Source: Sphagnum magellanicum (lineage: Eukaryota > Streptophyta > Sphagnopsida > Sphagnales > Sphagnaceae). Taken from it: a stretch of DNA of 64,000 nucleotides. The notes beneath the pieces are model-generated. The model had not been told where the DNA came from and searched no databases. It was given only the letters and a program-made list of their open reading frames with translations. Where the stretch lies: assembly GCA_021904315.1 (NCBI GenBank), contig CM038923.1, positions 5,518,001-5,582,000 on the forward strand. Direction: 5' to 3'. The translations under genes and the position numbers were made by a program. Positions 12,001 to 25,700 of this stretch are shown here, one piece after another; position 1 is the first letter of the stretch, and each line of letters begins with the position of its first letter.

Positions 12001-14899
12001 TGAAACACCAGAACACAATCCAAACTACTCATCACCCACCCAGCCCGATGCGGAGCTCCAAAGGATCTGCTGCATGCAGCACAGATTGGTGTGTGATTCA
12101 CCAAGGTGCTTCTTAAGTTAGTGTCCATTTGACTTAGCAATCCATCTTGATTTTCACAAGGGATGGTTATGTCAGATGGTTATGCCAGGTTCGGGGCCTT
12201 GTACTTGCCTAACCCTGGTTTGAACTAGTGTTGGCTGGGGACCTACTTTGGCTGGTAACCAATTGGGCTGGTTTGGGTTCTGGTTAATAAGAAGTGGATA
12301 TGAACCAAAAATGGATTCTCAAAACCACTAGGTATTTGGGAATTTGTGTTGTTTAGAGTGTGGACCTGGAACTAGATTCCCAATTTTTATTTTAATCTCC
12401 AACCCAAATCAAAATCACAATGCTTTTTTTTTTTAATAAGGAAAGGACTAGAACTGGAAATTACCAAACAATTTTCCAGTAGTTCTAGTTTTCAGTAATG
12501 AGAACTTGATTTGAATTGAGATTGAATTTCAGAATTAGAATCAAAACCAAAAGCAAAATTTATGCTTTTAATTTATTTTTTTGAAGGACTAGACCCAAAA
12601 CCAAATTCTCAATTTTTGTGTGTGGAACCTGAACCAAGACAATTCCAAATTATTTATCAAAACCAAAATTGAAGGTTCTTCATAAAAATAAAGAAGTACC
12701 TAATAATATTGGTTTGAACTAGTCATAATTTGAGAATTGGAGGGGATAAATGGACTTCATCGGGTCCAAACTAGGAGTAATGGAGTTGGTGTGTAGATGG
12801 ACTTCATAAGTAAGAAGAACGTGCTCATGGAGGAACACAATATACTAGTTAGAATTTTGTTAAAGAATGGAATAGTTCATGTGAGGATGTGCATGAATTC
12901 TCAAATGTGGGCGAGATGACAATTGACCTAGCACGAGGCCAAACTTGAGAAAAGGAATGCATGAAGGCTGTCAAATGTTGTGCACAAAGAGATTACCAGA
13001 TGAAGCTAAACTTGACCAAAGTGTCAATCTTGTGGGGCCTTCTAAATGTGCAAAGTGGAAGGTGTGTGATTGTCAGGCACCATACACCTTTCATGCAATA
13101 CATATACATTATTGAATCTGAGTTGATTGCACCATTTCAAGCTCATATAAAGAATTTCATTCATGTGATTTCACAAAAAACATATGGATTAAATTTTTCA
13201 TTAAAACAATGGATAAATGGGTGGAAAAAAAAAAATGTTGAAAATTTATTCTTATTTTGAAAGGTAACAAGAATTGTTTTAGAGGTTTCATGTTCAAGAT
13301 TCATTTTATGTGTTTATCAAAACACTTGATAAAATGGTAAAAAACATTATTCCAAAAAAAATATTAAATGTATTAAAATAAAAATACATTTGTTTGCCCA
13401 AGTTGGACACCTTAGTGCAATTTCACCCAAGAATATCATGGGACTCAACACACATTCCAAAAAATGTGAGAATGTGCAAAAGAGTGAATCTTAATTAATG
13501 TTGGGCAATTTTTAAATTTAAAAAAAAAATTGTTGATTCTAGTTCTTACAAAAGTTCAGAAGAACTAGTCCAATTCTTAATTTATTTTTTTTTCAAAATT
13601 TCATACTCACTCCAATTTTCAAAATGTCCCTAAAAAAAGAATTGCTAGTTTTCTTGAAAAATGAAAATTCAAACTTATTGAAATTAAAACGCAAAATTTT
13701 ATAGACAAAGATTAATGTTTTAATCTCAAGGGATGATAATAGTGATTATTTTTATTTAAGTTGAAGCCCATGTGATACCATGCCAATTTTCAAAAAGGTA
13801 GTTATCACTTCAAATGAAAACCTTTAATTTTCAATGTGAGAATTAGCTTAAGAATTAGCTAGAAAATTGGCCCCCTTGGTGAAATTTGCCTAACATTGGT
13901 CCTATCAATCTCAAATAGATTTCCACATTGGGATTAAAAGTCTCAATGTACTCAAAAAATTTGAAGCAAAATTTATGAAACTAAACCTAATCCAAATTGG
14001 CCCTTCTCTCAAATATTGAATTTTTTTTGAAAATTAAATTTAAAAAATGAGACTGCATTCCCAATTTGAAGATATGAAACACAAGTTAAATGGCCATGCG
14101 AAATGTCATTAATCAAACTATCAAAATGTCCCAACCATTCAAAATTCAATAAAAAGGTCAAATCAACTGTAAATTGGGAGCTTAATACATTATTAGAAAT
14201 TTATTTTAAATAAAATCTCCAAGTAAAGTTGAAACAAAGAAATTATGAACCCCTAAAATGATGAAATTCATAATTTGATAGTTTTGAAAATCTTTTGGGA
14301 AAATAACATTTAAATTTAATCCCCATGGGGAGCTATAGAGTATACTCTAAGGATTAGGGTGGTAACTAATGTTGGATGGTTATTGTTTTTTATTTGGTTA
14401 TCAACCTAGTTATTGGTAACCTATTTAGATGACCTAATCATTAGTTATTGAATTATTGAAATTTGATAACCTATTTAGATGTTTTTTATTTTCATCTATG
14501 TATATTATTAATCTTTAAACCTTACATTTTTAATAACCTATTTATTTTTAGAACCAAATAGGTTATCAATTATTAAACCCTAAACTTGTTCTTTATGTAT
14601 CAATTCATTGAAACCAAAAAAATGGAATCGTTAATTGTTTTTTTAAATTTGTGAATGTTTAGGTTTGGGTTTGACAAATTTGAAGTGTTTGTAAATGTCA
14701 TGTGACCACGGGTTTGTTTGACGTTGTGAATACAAGAGAAGATGTGATGTCAACACAATATAAGCACTTTTGTTTTGATATAATTTGTTGGATAAGGTCA
14801 TAACATATGTCAAGTATGAAATAAAAAAATTGTCCACCCCTTGCAAGGACATTTTCTTTTGTCATGAAATGTGCACCTTCAAGGCGCTTGCTACTTCTT
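9058..14899. other. No gene recognised; degenerate repeats
   Basis: 9629-9802 is a degenerate CTAC/CCTACTTA-rich simple repeat. 10030-12120 has near-normal composition and several 60-90-codon open frames, but none shows a family motif or plausible splicing. From about 12180 onward the DNA is AT-rich with recurring AACCAAAATT-like words, and 14380-14560 contains repeated ATAACCTATTTAGATG words. Confidence 0.55.
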
Positions 14900-16050
14900 A
14901 TCAAGGTAATTACTTTGGGTGAACTTTTAACAAGGCTTGTTAATATGCGTGCAATGATACAAAAGTTGTTAATGTCCAAGAGGTCAATCTCAAGAGTATA
15001 AAAGCTACCTTGTAAACAACAAAACTTGGACCAAAAAGTTTGATTAGGGGTGCATTGAGTGGAAGAAGGCAACTATGGATGCGATATTTTGTCATCAAAA
15101 GCTCAAAACTTTGGTGAAAACTAGATTTGCAAGCAAAGTAATCCTACTTTAGAGGACCTTAGAATATTGGGATGTCATGTCAATTCATGTTATAAGAGAC
15201 AAGAATCTGGGAATCATAATTTCATTTGCTAGATGCATACATGGGCAATTTATAAAATGGTTTTATTTTTCATACAATGCCTCATGTGGTGAAGCGATGT
15301 ATCTTGAATCAAACCCATGGACATCTATTGTTTTCAAATGCCTTCCATGTTGACTTTTCTATAAATGTAATCTTGTAATATGAAATCTAAAGGTTTGAGG
15401 CCAACCCCATCATTTTGATAACATGAAACTTTGAATTAAAATTGTAAGCCTTGTGAATACATATGATAGGAGAGGTGAATGTTGTTTTGGTTCCATTTTT
15501 ATTCTTTGCTACTATTTACAACCTTCAAAGGGTTAGTTCAACATGTTTTGCATGATGTTAGAGCCCAATTAAGAGTTTTGATGTGTTAACCATTATGGTT
15601 GGAAGGGTGCATGTGATTGAAATGGTTGGAAAGTATGATAGCAAGGTGTTTATGCCTCTTATTGTGACAAATTGCATTATGGTTATTAAATTCAAGAAGG
15701 GTGCATGACCCCATTGAGGAGCCAAACCTTAGTTTAAAATTCTCCATATTTGGGATTATGGCCTAAAGTGAAGATAATTGCATGATTCATGAAATGTCCT
15801 TGTTCCATCACCTCCATGTGACAATTGAAGGATGCAAGTTGCCCTTTATTTGGTGGAAAAGCCATCAAAGGAGGTTTTCAAACATATGTTTTGTTGCACA
15901 ACAAATCCTTGGTATTCTTAGTTCACAAATTGAATTTGAATGCATCTTCAACATTGTGGAATTCTAACAAGCTTATAAATATGTACATTGGGGTTGAGAA
16001 TTTAAATAAATTGGTTAGGGTCCATCCATGTTAATAGAAGGCAACAATAA
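14900..16050 (+). pseudogene. hAT transposase remnant with C-terminal dimerisation domain
   Basis: At 15820-15960 the + strand encodes WWKSHQRRFSNICFVAQQIL followed by GILSSQIEFECIF, matching the hAT C-terminal dimerisation domain pattern (WW..H...FP....LA.QILGI..SQIE.ERIFS). After a frame change at about 15960, GVENLNKLV matches the motif that follows it. Upstream at about 15115, KTRFASKVILL fits the 'TRF.S' region of the same proteins. Stops and frame shifts throughout make it non-functional. The 5' limit is a guess. Confidence 0.65.
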
Positions 16051-19000
16051 TGCCCAGGGTTAAGTGATTCCTTTCAATAATAAATTTTATTAAAATCCTT
16101 AAAAACATTTAAATTATTTTTTGTACTATTATGCTAAGGTTTATATTAAAAAATTTGCCCAAAACAACTAGCTTTGAATCCTTGTACATGGAAAACACAT
16201 TGTTTATAATGATTTTAAAAATGGTTTCAGATGAATGCAAGCTAACTAATTTACTTTATGTCCCATTGTAGTTTTTTGCAAGGGCTGGTGACTTGAAATG
16301 CCATTAACATGCCATAAAATCATGTACATATCAAATTTGCAATTGGTTCAAATTCTCAACTTCAATAAAAAGATATTTATATAAAATTTTCATAATAAAT
16401 GTGCACCTATTATGTAATAATGGACTTTTGAAATGGAAATATATGGATTATCCCCATGTTTTACAATTGCATGCACATGCAATTTTCAATATGATTTTTA
16501 TTCAAAATATTTTATCAGGACTCATTAGTTGATATATGGGAAAAAAAAAACATTTGAAAAAAATTCTACCAAAACTTTAACCAAAAAATAATTATGAACT
16601 TTTGAATGACTAGATTTAAACTTTATTTTCAAAAGTCTCTACATGAATCATTTTTTGTTGAACTAATATATTTTTTCCTTTTAACCTATATGTCAAAAAG
16701 ATGTCCAATTTTTGTCCATATACACTCTATTAATTCATTAATGATTTCATAATGGCCATTCAAACCAATTTGACATAAAAAAATGAACTTTTAAACATTG
16801 TTTTATCTATAAAAAATAAGCCACTATAACTTGCATTCACCCTTTTGGGTATTTTTTATTCATTTAAATTTTTTTATATGTTCCCATAATATGTCATGAA
16901 TGCAACTATATAAGTAAATCCCAAAATTTCAGCATTAATTTAAGTTGTCATTTGAAAACATAAAATATTATTAGTGGTTATGATTGTTGTTTGCTCTTAT
17001 TATCATCATTACACTTGTCCTAGTTTTGAAGAATTGACCTCATGATTCCCAATTGGATTATACAAAAGAAGGATTCCATTGAATCCTTTGTGACCAAATA
17101 AACTTCTTTAATTGATGAAAAAGTTCATGTATTAGATAAGCTTGGTTTTTTTCCAATGAGTTTTTGGAATAATAGTTTTCTCATGGGGTCCCGTGAGTTC
17201 CAAAAATATATTCTCTAACTTTCTTTGAAATATATTAAGGCTTTTGTTTCAAGATAGACATTTTGTTTTGAAAGGTTTTAGATTTCACATTCAAATGTGA
17301 GACATATAATATTTTCATTTGATTTATTCTATCCATCTCCATTTAACAATTTTGAATGTTCATGTGCTTATTGGTTTATTATGTTGCTTTGTTGACGTTG
17401 CTCTTTTCAAGTTTTTCTTTGGGCAAACCTAAGAATGCCTTTAGATGTGTAAGGGTTGCAATAATTTTTTTTTTCCAAGACTAGTCTTCAATTTGAAATT
17501 TGGCCTTCAAATAACTTGAATTTCTTACTTTTCATATAACATTTTTGCAAACACAATAGTCATTTCCAAAAGACTTAAGTCATTTTTGAAAAGGCTTGAG
17601 CCTTTCATTTTGAATAGTGGTGGTCCAAGCGATGCTTTTATTTAGCCCAAGTTATGGGCAAATTCCAATGTCTAAAATATGAAGCTTCCATTGGGAGTGA
17701 TTATGAATTGAAGGTCTTGTTTCTTGTGGCTTGTAGGTATGGACGAATATATTTACAAATTTTCACCCATTATGCTTCTATGGACACATTCCATGTGAGA
17801 TAAGTAATGCACATCATCAATTGGGGGATTTGACTTGGGTTTCAAGGGTGGATTTGGCGCATGGCAATGTACGATGTCAAGAAGCAATGCACTAGTGCTA
17901 CTTTGTGACCTTATTGAAGAATTGTATAGGAAGAATGAACCTTAAAATGCATCCTTTATCCCAACTCTTGAATGCAATTGCGAATTGAGCACATTTTCTC
18001 TTAGCACAACCTCAACATGTTAAAAGCACATTATTGTCATTGGAGGAACATCGGGGCCAATGAAAGAGTAAATAAACTTTGCCCTTGCTTTAGGCGACCA
18101 AGTTAAAAGGACATGCCTTTTTCATCAAAGAGACGATGACGTCCAACTATTTTACTACAATGAAGTCACCCCCTACTAGATTGCAATCCATGTTCCAAAA
18201 TGTAGGCATTGCTAACGAGTAACTAGCTTAGTACATTTTGTCATAACTTATTTAAGCTTAACTAATGAAACTCGTTGAAGCTAATTAAAAACTTATTATG
18301 GCTATAATAGTTTTAGGGAACGTTGAGGATGAGTGATATTTTATCACAATGTCCTTCATGTGAAGAGTAGATTACATGTTTACAACCCATTAATTAAGAT
18401 CTAGTGGTGCAAATGTATGCATAGAATTTCCATACTTTAGAAACATTTTTGTTTCCTACATTGAAATCAAATTGTGGATGCAAAAGAAGCTAATTTGGAA
18501 GGCCTTAAAAATAGTAACAAAAAATGAGCATAAAGAAAGCCATACAAACTAAAAGTGACTTATTTTCTACAACAAACCTCCATTATGAAAGCTCTTAACC
18601 CATAGTCATTTTTTTTGGGTAAATTGTTCATTAAAATAGAGTTTGTGAATTAGATTAGACCTAATAATGTCTTTGCACTTGTTAGTGTGTTACTACTAAT
18701 TATATTCTTGATTGGGTGTAGGCACATCTCCCACTACAATGGGTAAAGGGTCCCAACTTGGACTAAGGTTTGATTCTCTTATAGCCACTTTTTAGTTTTC
18801 TATTAGGCTACCTAGTAAGCCTATAATGTTGTGTTTGTGAGTGCCTCATTTATTTATTTATTTATTCATTTCTCTGTTGGTTTTGCTTTCTCATTGCCAA
18901 TTTTTTTTAATTTTTTTTTTTGGGCCCTTGTGCTTTATAAATGTGGGAGTCTATAAAGTTGACCTGTGGTTAGAATCTTGTAGTTAAACATTAACTCTCG

Positions 19001-19915
19001 ATCACAATATCCATACACGAGTCAAACTTTTAACCCCCCCCCCCCCCCCAAAAGGGTATGAAATCACTTTTACAATAGACTCCTATTATATTTGAGTTAG
19101 CTCCCACTTGTTGACAAGACCTACCCCACATTGGCTACTTTGCAAAAGGTTTTAAACAAAAGACCGAATCACCAAGTAAACCTAATCCAACATCAAATGA
19201 GTGATTGGATTTTGATGTGATCTATATGTAAATCCATTAATGGCTCTTTGCCTATATTGTAGAGTAGAATCATTGGCAAAAAAAAAAAAAATTAAGCTCA
19301 AGGTAGATTGAAGTATTTGAATTTTGCCTTAGGAAAAAAATGTAGATTTTAAAATAAAATAAAATGGCAATTCCTTACCATTTATCTATGTGTCTTAGAT
19401 CGATTCTCCACTCCTACCCTCCACATCCCAAAGTACTTATTAGGAGAGCCCTACATCTTCACATAAATTTTTTAATTTTGGGGAGCTTCCAAAGTTTCAG
19501 TTAGTTTTTTTTTTAATTTTAAAAATTGGCTTTTTTGGGGTGGTGGGCCAATCAAAATGGTTTATTAAAAAAAATGAAAAAAAGAACTTGGGAACTGAGG
19601 AAGCACCCTTCATCTATTTAATAGAAGTAACAAAAGGTACCCACAATCATATAAGGAATATGATAATGGATGTCAATACAGGAAGTTATTCATGTACATG
19701 AACAGTGTTTTCTTGGGGGGCCAAATTTCTGCACCATGGCTACAAAAATAAGAACACATTGCCATTTTGTTCAAAAGGTTTTTTTTGAAAGTTTTGGCAA
19801 AACTCGACATTTTGGCAAAAATAGTTAGAAGTCACCATTAAATGGTGAGGTCGTAAAGGTCGTCAGAACAAAGTGGCTATTTATTCGGTCACGAAAATAA
19901 GGTTGTGGCATTTTT

Positions 19916-19939
19916 GGGGGGGGGGGGGGGGGGGGGGGG
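19916..19939. repeat. 24-base poly-G tract
   Basis: Uninterrupted run of 24 G on the + strand. It is one of four long G/C homopolymers in the window (also 19034-19049, 20389-20414, 61742-61763). Exact length is prone to sequencing error. Confidence 0.85.
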
Positions 19940-20388
19940 TAAATGAATGCAAGCTTGTCATTGCAACCTTAAATTCATCCATCTTAAAGTAGATAAATCA
20001 AACGTGAGAATGGAATACCTAGTAACCCTATGCATGAAAATGGACTCATAGACCCACTTCAAATTTGTTGAAGAAAAACCCATTTTTGAATAGCTAAGCC
20101 CAAGGGTGAAAAAATGATACGTATATGAGGGTGAAGTGTGGTGATGGCAGGTGGGTGGGTGGGTTTCTCAAACAAAATATGATCTCAAAAGCTTAAAAAT
20201 TATGATCCGTAATGTTGAATCGTGTCATTCATTCCAACATTTGCTAGAGAAAGTGACTACTTTGAAAAGGGTGGTGCACTTGATGGTTGCTCATTCAAAG
20301 AAATGTGCAACTAACTCCCAAAGGTGAAATGTGTCTCGATTAGAGCGGAGCTCCACAAGAGATGTCCATCAATCTCAACTAAAAGAAA

Positions 20389-20414
20389 GGGGGGGGGGGG
20401 GGGGGGGGGGGGGG
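20389..20414. repeat. 26-base poly-G tract
   Basis: Run of 26 G followed by TGGCGGGGGG. It lies 40 bp upstream of an (ATCC)n microsatellite at 20452-20478. Confidence 0.85.
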
Positions 20415-20899
20415 TGGCGGGGGGTCAAGAAACCCGAAAACTTATCTTAGGATCCATCCATCCATCCATCCATCCATTCATTTATCCACCTTAATTTCAA
20501 AACAAAATGTACGGATGAAAAACAAACTATTATGTAAAAGATGAGATAGGTCATTAACTTGGTACAAAGGAAAAAATGATTTTAAAATATGAAAAAAAAC
20601 TCAAAAATGAAGTGAAGTTTATAGAAAGAAAAAAAAAGTGCAATCTGAAGAAATTTTAGAAAGATTTAGACCAAACAAAAAGAGATGGAGATTAAAAGAA
20701 AATTATAGCTACTTACACTAACAAAGGAACATTGGAAAATGGAAAGAAAAACCAAGAAAGAAAAATAATCATAAACTCTTTTTAGGAGGTACATTGTACG
20801 GGCCTTTTTATAGGGCTTTCCGAAGTTTGGCCCCCGCCACCACCCCTTCCCCCGGGTCCCCTCGGCACAGGTGACCCACACTGCCCTCACTCGCAAAAC

Positions 20900-22722
20900 C
20901 CAGTGTTACGTGGTTCTTTAGGTACGATGTACTAGGGGCCTTATGTAGGATCCCTAGGGAGTACCCACGGAGGCGCCGCTGGCCCACAGGGGCCCGGCTC
21001 TTCGGTAATTGGGCGCTGCTTCGTCACTGGCAGTATCAGTGTATCCAGCTCCTGTGGCTGTGGCTCCAAGCGTCCCCCCCGCACTTCTCCTCCCTTCGTT
21101 GTCTGCTTGTCGTCATCGCTCTGCATTGCCGTCGCCTTCCCACTGGTGTGCAGAGAATACTAAACCCAAACATCAAATTGGAGTGCTTCGCGGCCTGCCC
21201 GTCCCTGTTGCTGTGCTTGCCTCGCCCTTCCTCTGCTTTGCTTGTGTGGCTCCTAATCACAGAGCTCTCTCTCTCTTCCCCTCTCCCTACCAATACTAAA
21301 ATTGGCAGAGCCCGCCCCTGACCGCAACAAGAAACGGTAAATCGGTGCTGCTTCTCCTTCTCCTCCTTCCGTCTGTCTGTGCGTGCACACGCCGCAATTG
21401 TAACGAGCGGAAAAACGAGAACAGAAGACGAGAGGAGACCAGAATAGTCACCGGAGAAGAGAAGAGAAGAGAAGAGAAGAGAAGATCCAAGGAGGTTTGC
21501 ATCAGTGAGTGAGATAATTTTGTTTTGTGTTTTGTTTCATTGCAAAGCGTTTTTGGTTGAAGTCTGATGAGGGAGAAGGATAATGACGAGAACGATCATA
21601 TAGGATTCTGGTCTTGCGTTTGAGAGTGCCGGGAAAAGGAAACAGAAAAAGTGAGCGATACATGCGTAGCGGTGGAGGAGAATACGAAGGTACTGTATGC
21701 TGTATGCAAGGGTACTGTTCTTGTTTTGCTGCATCCATTCGTTTTGAGCTCGGGCTTTAGATCCGTGCTTTTAGCGGCAGTACGGTGCACTTGGAGATAG
21801 CAGAAGAGGAGAGACGAAGCAGGAGGAAAAGGAAGACGAAGAAGAAGAAACAGTGGTTAGATTTCCAAGGCTTGGATCATCTTTGTGGCAATCCCTCGTC
21901 TGAACTCGGATTTGAGGCCGTTTTTTCTCGCGATTTGGTTCCAGTTAGCAAACATCAAAGAGCAGAAGAAGAAGTAGAAGGACAGGGTTAGCCGGAAGAA
22001 CAAGAGCTTACGGGGTCGGACCATATCGGTGGCATCTTCACTCTTTGGAGCTGGCAGAAGACTGTACGCATTTCTAGGAATTCGGTGCTCTTTGCAGATC
22101 TAGCAGACTAAAGAAGAAGAAGAATAATAACAATAAGTGCATATCGTCACAGTGCCGGTGGATTGGTGACCGGAGTTCCTAAACTGCGAATGTTTCGGTG
22201 GTGATTCTACCAGGCCGTGGTGAGAATTTTGAAGCATTGGGGAAGGAAATGAAGGACAAATGCTCTGAAGAGTAGGATCTTAGCTTGTGCGAAGTTCATC
22301 ACGCGGGCCGGAACAAACAGTCTGGTTTTTGACCATTGCGGGTTGCTTTCTTACGAGCTCAGAAGATTCAGACAAGCCAGGTCTTGTGCAGTGTTCCTCT
22401 TCGTTGGTTGTTTGGAAATGGAGCGGCGGCGTCTACTTTTGCTTTTCTCCAGGATCTAGAAGAGCGCAAGAAGAAGAAGAAGAAGAAGAAGCGGAACAAC
22501 AGTGTAGCCACCCGGGGGACTGTGTTTGACTCTTCTAGTTCCAAAACATGGAGATCACTTCGAGTAGATCCATCATCGCAGTCAGAGGTCATCACAAAGC
22601 AGGAGGATAGAACCAACCACCGGGAGCTCTGGAGTAGAAGAAGCAGTTCATCGATCCAGAAACGAGAATCCTTCGAAGATCAAGCGTTTTTCCGGTGAGG
22701 GTGGGTAGTCGTGAGACGAAGT
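20900..22722 (+). promoter_or_regulatory. GC/AG-rich promoter and long 5' leader of the LNK gene
   Basis: From 20820 the sequence turns GC-rich. It then becomes AG-rich with (GAAGA)n at 21455-21485 and (AAG)n at 22468-22491. Several ATGs open short frames here, so upstream ORFs are likely if this is transcribed. I looked for the evening element AAAATATCT, typical of clock-controlled genes, and did not see it. The transcription start cannot be placed. Confidence 0.45.
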
Positions 22723-25700
22723 ATGTGCGATGAAATCGGGAACAACCTGGCGAGCTGGTCGTCAATGAGCCAGGTGTGGAGATTCTCTGCCTCCTTGAAA
22801 GCCATAAGCTGGATATCTTTTGCTGGAAGAACTAACAATAGTTGTGCACGTCAGGACAAGGATTTTACTCACGGACCTCAATTCCTGTGAGATTGGAATC
22901 CTCTAATGAATGGGTTCTCAAGGAAGAAGATTAGATTCAACGCTTGTAACAAAGACTGACATAAAAGTGGGTATCCATGTCATGCCAAAGTTTGAAGCAG
23001 AGATTCTAGCAACCCAAGTTCCCCTCAAGTTCTCAAGGTTTCACCACATCAAATGCTTGGAAGATCTTCACTTTTCTGTGGACAAAACTCTACCTTTTTG
23101 TGTTTTCTTTCAAAACTTGGTGAGAAACTTTGAGTTTCTTCTCACCAGGTTGCGAACAGACAAGACTCATTCTGAAGAGAGGCAGTCAGTTGAACAAGCT
23201 CTGTATGAAGTTTTTCAGTTGTGCTTTTTAACTAAGTTTAAGCCAAAATATTTTACTTGAGATTGCAAACTGAAGGTTTTGATTTTGGAGCTTAATGGGC
23301 CATTTCTGTTTTTTGCAGTTTGATGATTGGGTATGGGATGACTTGGAGGAGAGCAGTGACCATATTGTGCCAGAGCCTGATGATGATAATGAACAAACTG
23401 CATGGCCATCTGTGGATGACTCAAGAAGGATGTTTCAATGGGAGCAACCTCTTTCTCTTGTAAAGAATCCAGGGCTTATTTCACAGAGCTCTTGGGGATC
23501 GAGTGGTGTCATTAATCAGATCTCAGATGAAAAGAAGGAAGCAGGACTTGGGTTTCACGCAGGGCTGGAAACACTCTCTCCCTCATCAGCTGAGGAGATA
23601 TGGAATGATCCCAAGTCCTCTGGGCCTGCTGATGCACCTTCAGCCAAACATCCGTCACCTCTGCTGAGTTTGTTTCTCTGTCTCTGACTTGTTTTGGCTT
23701 TTGTCCAGAGACAATCAAATCTCAATGTCCAAAATTGTGTATATCTGTAAGATAAGTGAATTTTTAGACAATCTTCTGGCTCTTGCTGAAATTACTTCCT
23801 CAATAGTCAGAATGCCATAAGTCAATTGTGCTTGTATTTGGAACTGTTTTGGAACCCTTTTTCTTCTGAAGGTGACATTGTGTAACTCTTCAGGTGGAGA
23901 GTATGCTGCAATGAAGGAGGAGATGAAAGGTGAGCAGACTGTGCTGGGCAGTGGAGATCTGCCAGCTTACATGATGGACTCAATGTATTCAGAGGAGGGT
24001 GCAAGCATTGGCACCCCTACATGCCGTAATGTTTTGGGAAACATGGACTTTGACGAAAGTGAGCTTCCTTTGTTTGCTGAGGATGGTGACAAGGTGGATG
24101 ACGCAGGTGATAAGAATTCAGTCAACTGGGACGAAGTAGACATACTCTTAAGGTGCTGCTTCACTCTGTGATGTCTATTACTTTTATTGCATTTAACTTG
24201 ACACAAAACTCATTGTGTTGCATTTACAAAGATTCTCTTTTTAGGGAAGTATGTGTTGTGTGTCATGAGCTGATCAGCGAAGTTCTTTACAGGACAAATT
24301 CCTCCTTTGCACAAGTGCTAAGATACAACTCTGGTGAACTGCAATGGACTGGATCATCCCCCTCCTCAGACTTGCAGTCAACCATCAGCATGCCACCTGT
24401 GAGGTCATCAGTAGATTCTGATGGAAAGTTGGAGGAGTTCAATATGAAGATGGACTTCATTTCAATGGATAGCCCAATTTCTTTGCCATCTTCAACCACT
24501 TTACCAGAACTGGGCTTCAAGAAGCAGAGCTATGGTGCTGTCAATAGTGGCAAGTTGGAGCCTGGTGAACAGCTTCAGCCACTAAGGCCGACCATAAGCC
24601 CTGTGGACAAGAATGCTCCCTTGCAAGAAGCAAAGGTGTTGTGTGCACTAGCTCTTCTTCTCTGTTCAGTGCCTGAAATGTTCTAGTTGTGGAGGTGAAG
24701 TTATGTGACTTTTCAATTCCCTTCCTGCTTCTGGTCTTTAGGAACTTTTCATTTAGTCATATTTTGTAAGGAGGTTGATTGCCTGATTGCCTTCTTACTC
24801 CAACCTGATGCAGGCATCAGTTCTCCCACAGAATGTGGAGCATGTCATTGCCATGGCAGCAGTTGAAACATCAGAAGATAATTCTGGGCCATCTTATCTC
24901 AACCTGCCCAAATCTGAGAAACCAAGCATTGCTCAGGTACATTTACTCATTGTCCATATATCCATGACAAAGATTATTGTCTTCAACAAAGACAACGGTC
25001 CTCAAATTACTGTACTGTTTTCAAATGGTCAATTATGTTGACAGGAACTCATTGTTGCACTAGTTCTGCTCTGGTTCTCATCAGGGAATCTTTTCATATT
25101 CTACTTTGACAGCCATGCAATCTTCAATTCTCTTTCAGGTCCACAGTGCACACAGACATGCCATGAACCACAAACGCAGTGAACAGAAGAGCAAGAGGCA
25201 TTCCAAGCGTCAGAAGTTTGTGCAAGGAATGCCTCATGTGAGTTTTCGGGAGCCTCAACAACTACGACCCATGGCCTATCAGCTGCTTCTACCCAGGGAT
25301 CCATCATCGAACAGTCATCTTGGATATGCTTCAGATCTGCAGCGGCCTATAATGCCTTACATGCCTGCTGCTTATGCACCTTCCATGCATCTCCTGCCAG
25401 CTTTGCCTCCTAATATTTTGCGTGCTCAGATGCAGCAACAGCAGGGCCTATATACACATTATCATGAACCTTGTCTTCAACAAGGGGAGCTACAACTCCC
25501 AAATCATCTGCAGCCTCAACCAGATATGGCAGTACCCTGTCCCTCTAGCAGCTCAAGCATGACCCCTCAGGAAAAGTTGGAGAAGCTGAGATGGCGGCAA
25601 CAGGTGCAAGCTCAGCTTGCTGTTGAGCAGCAGCAGCAGCAGCTTGCTTTGCAGGGGCTCACAGCAGTCGATGAGACTGTGCTTTCCCAGACACCAGAAG

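Larger units (their letters stand above)
16051..20890. other. AT-rich intergenic DNA, no gene recognised
   Basis: No ORF with a recognisable motif. It contains homopolymer C at 19034-19049, G runs at 19916-19939 and 20389-20414, and an (ATCC)n microsatellite at 20452-20478. Composition shifts to GC-rich at about 20820, marking the start of the LNK gene region. Confidence 0.6.

Noticed and set aside
21009-21299. 96-codon frame in the GC-rich LNK upstream region
   Set aside because: Opposite-strand frame is equally open; GC-rich leader sequence gives chance ORFs.
22910-23260. 116-codon frame before LNK exon 2
   Set aside because: Lies in the inferred first intron, is out of keeping with LNK motifs, and lacks a partner exon.
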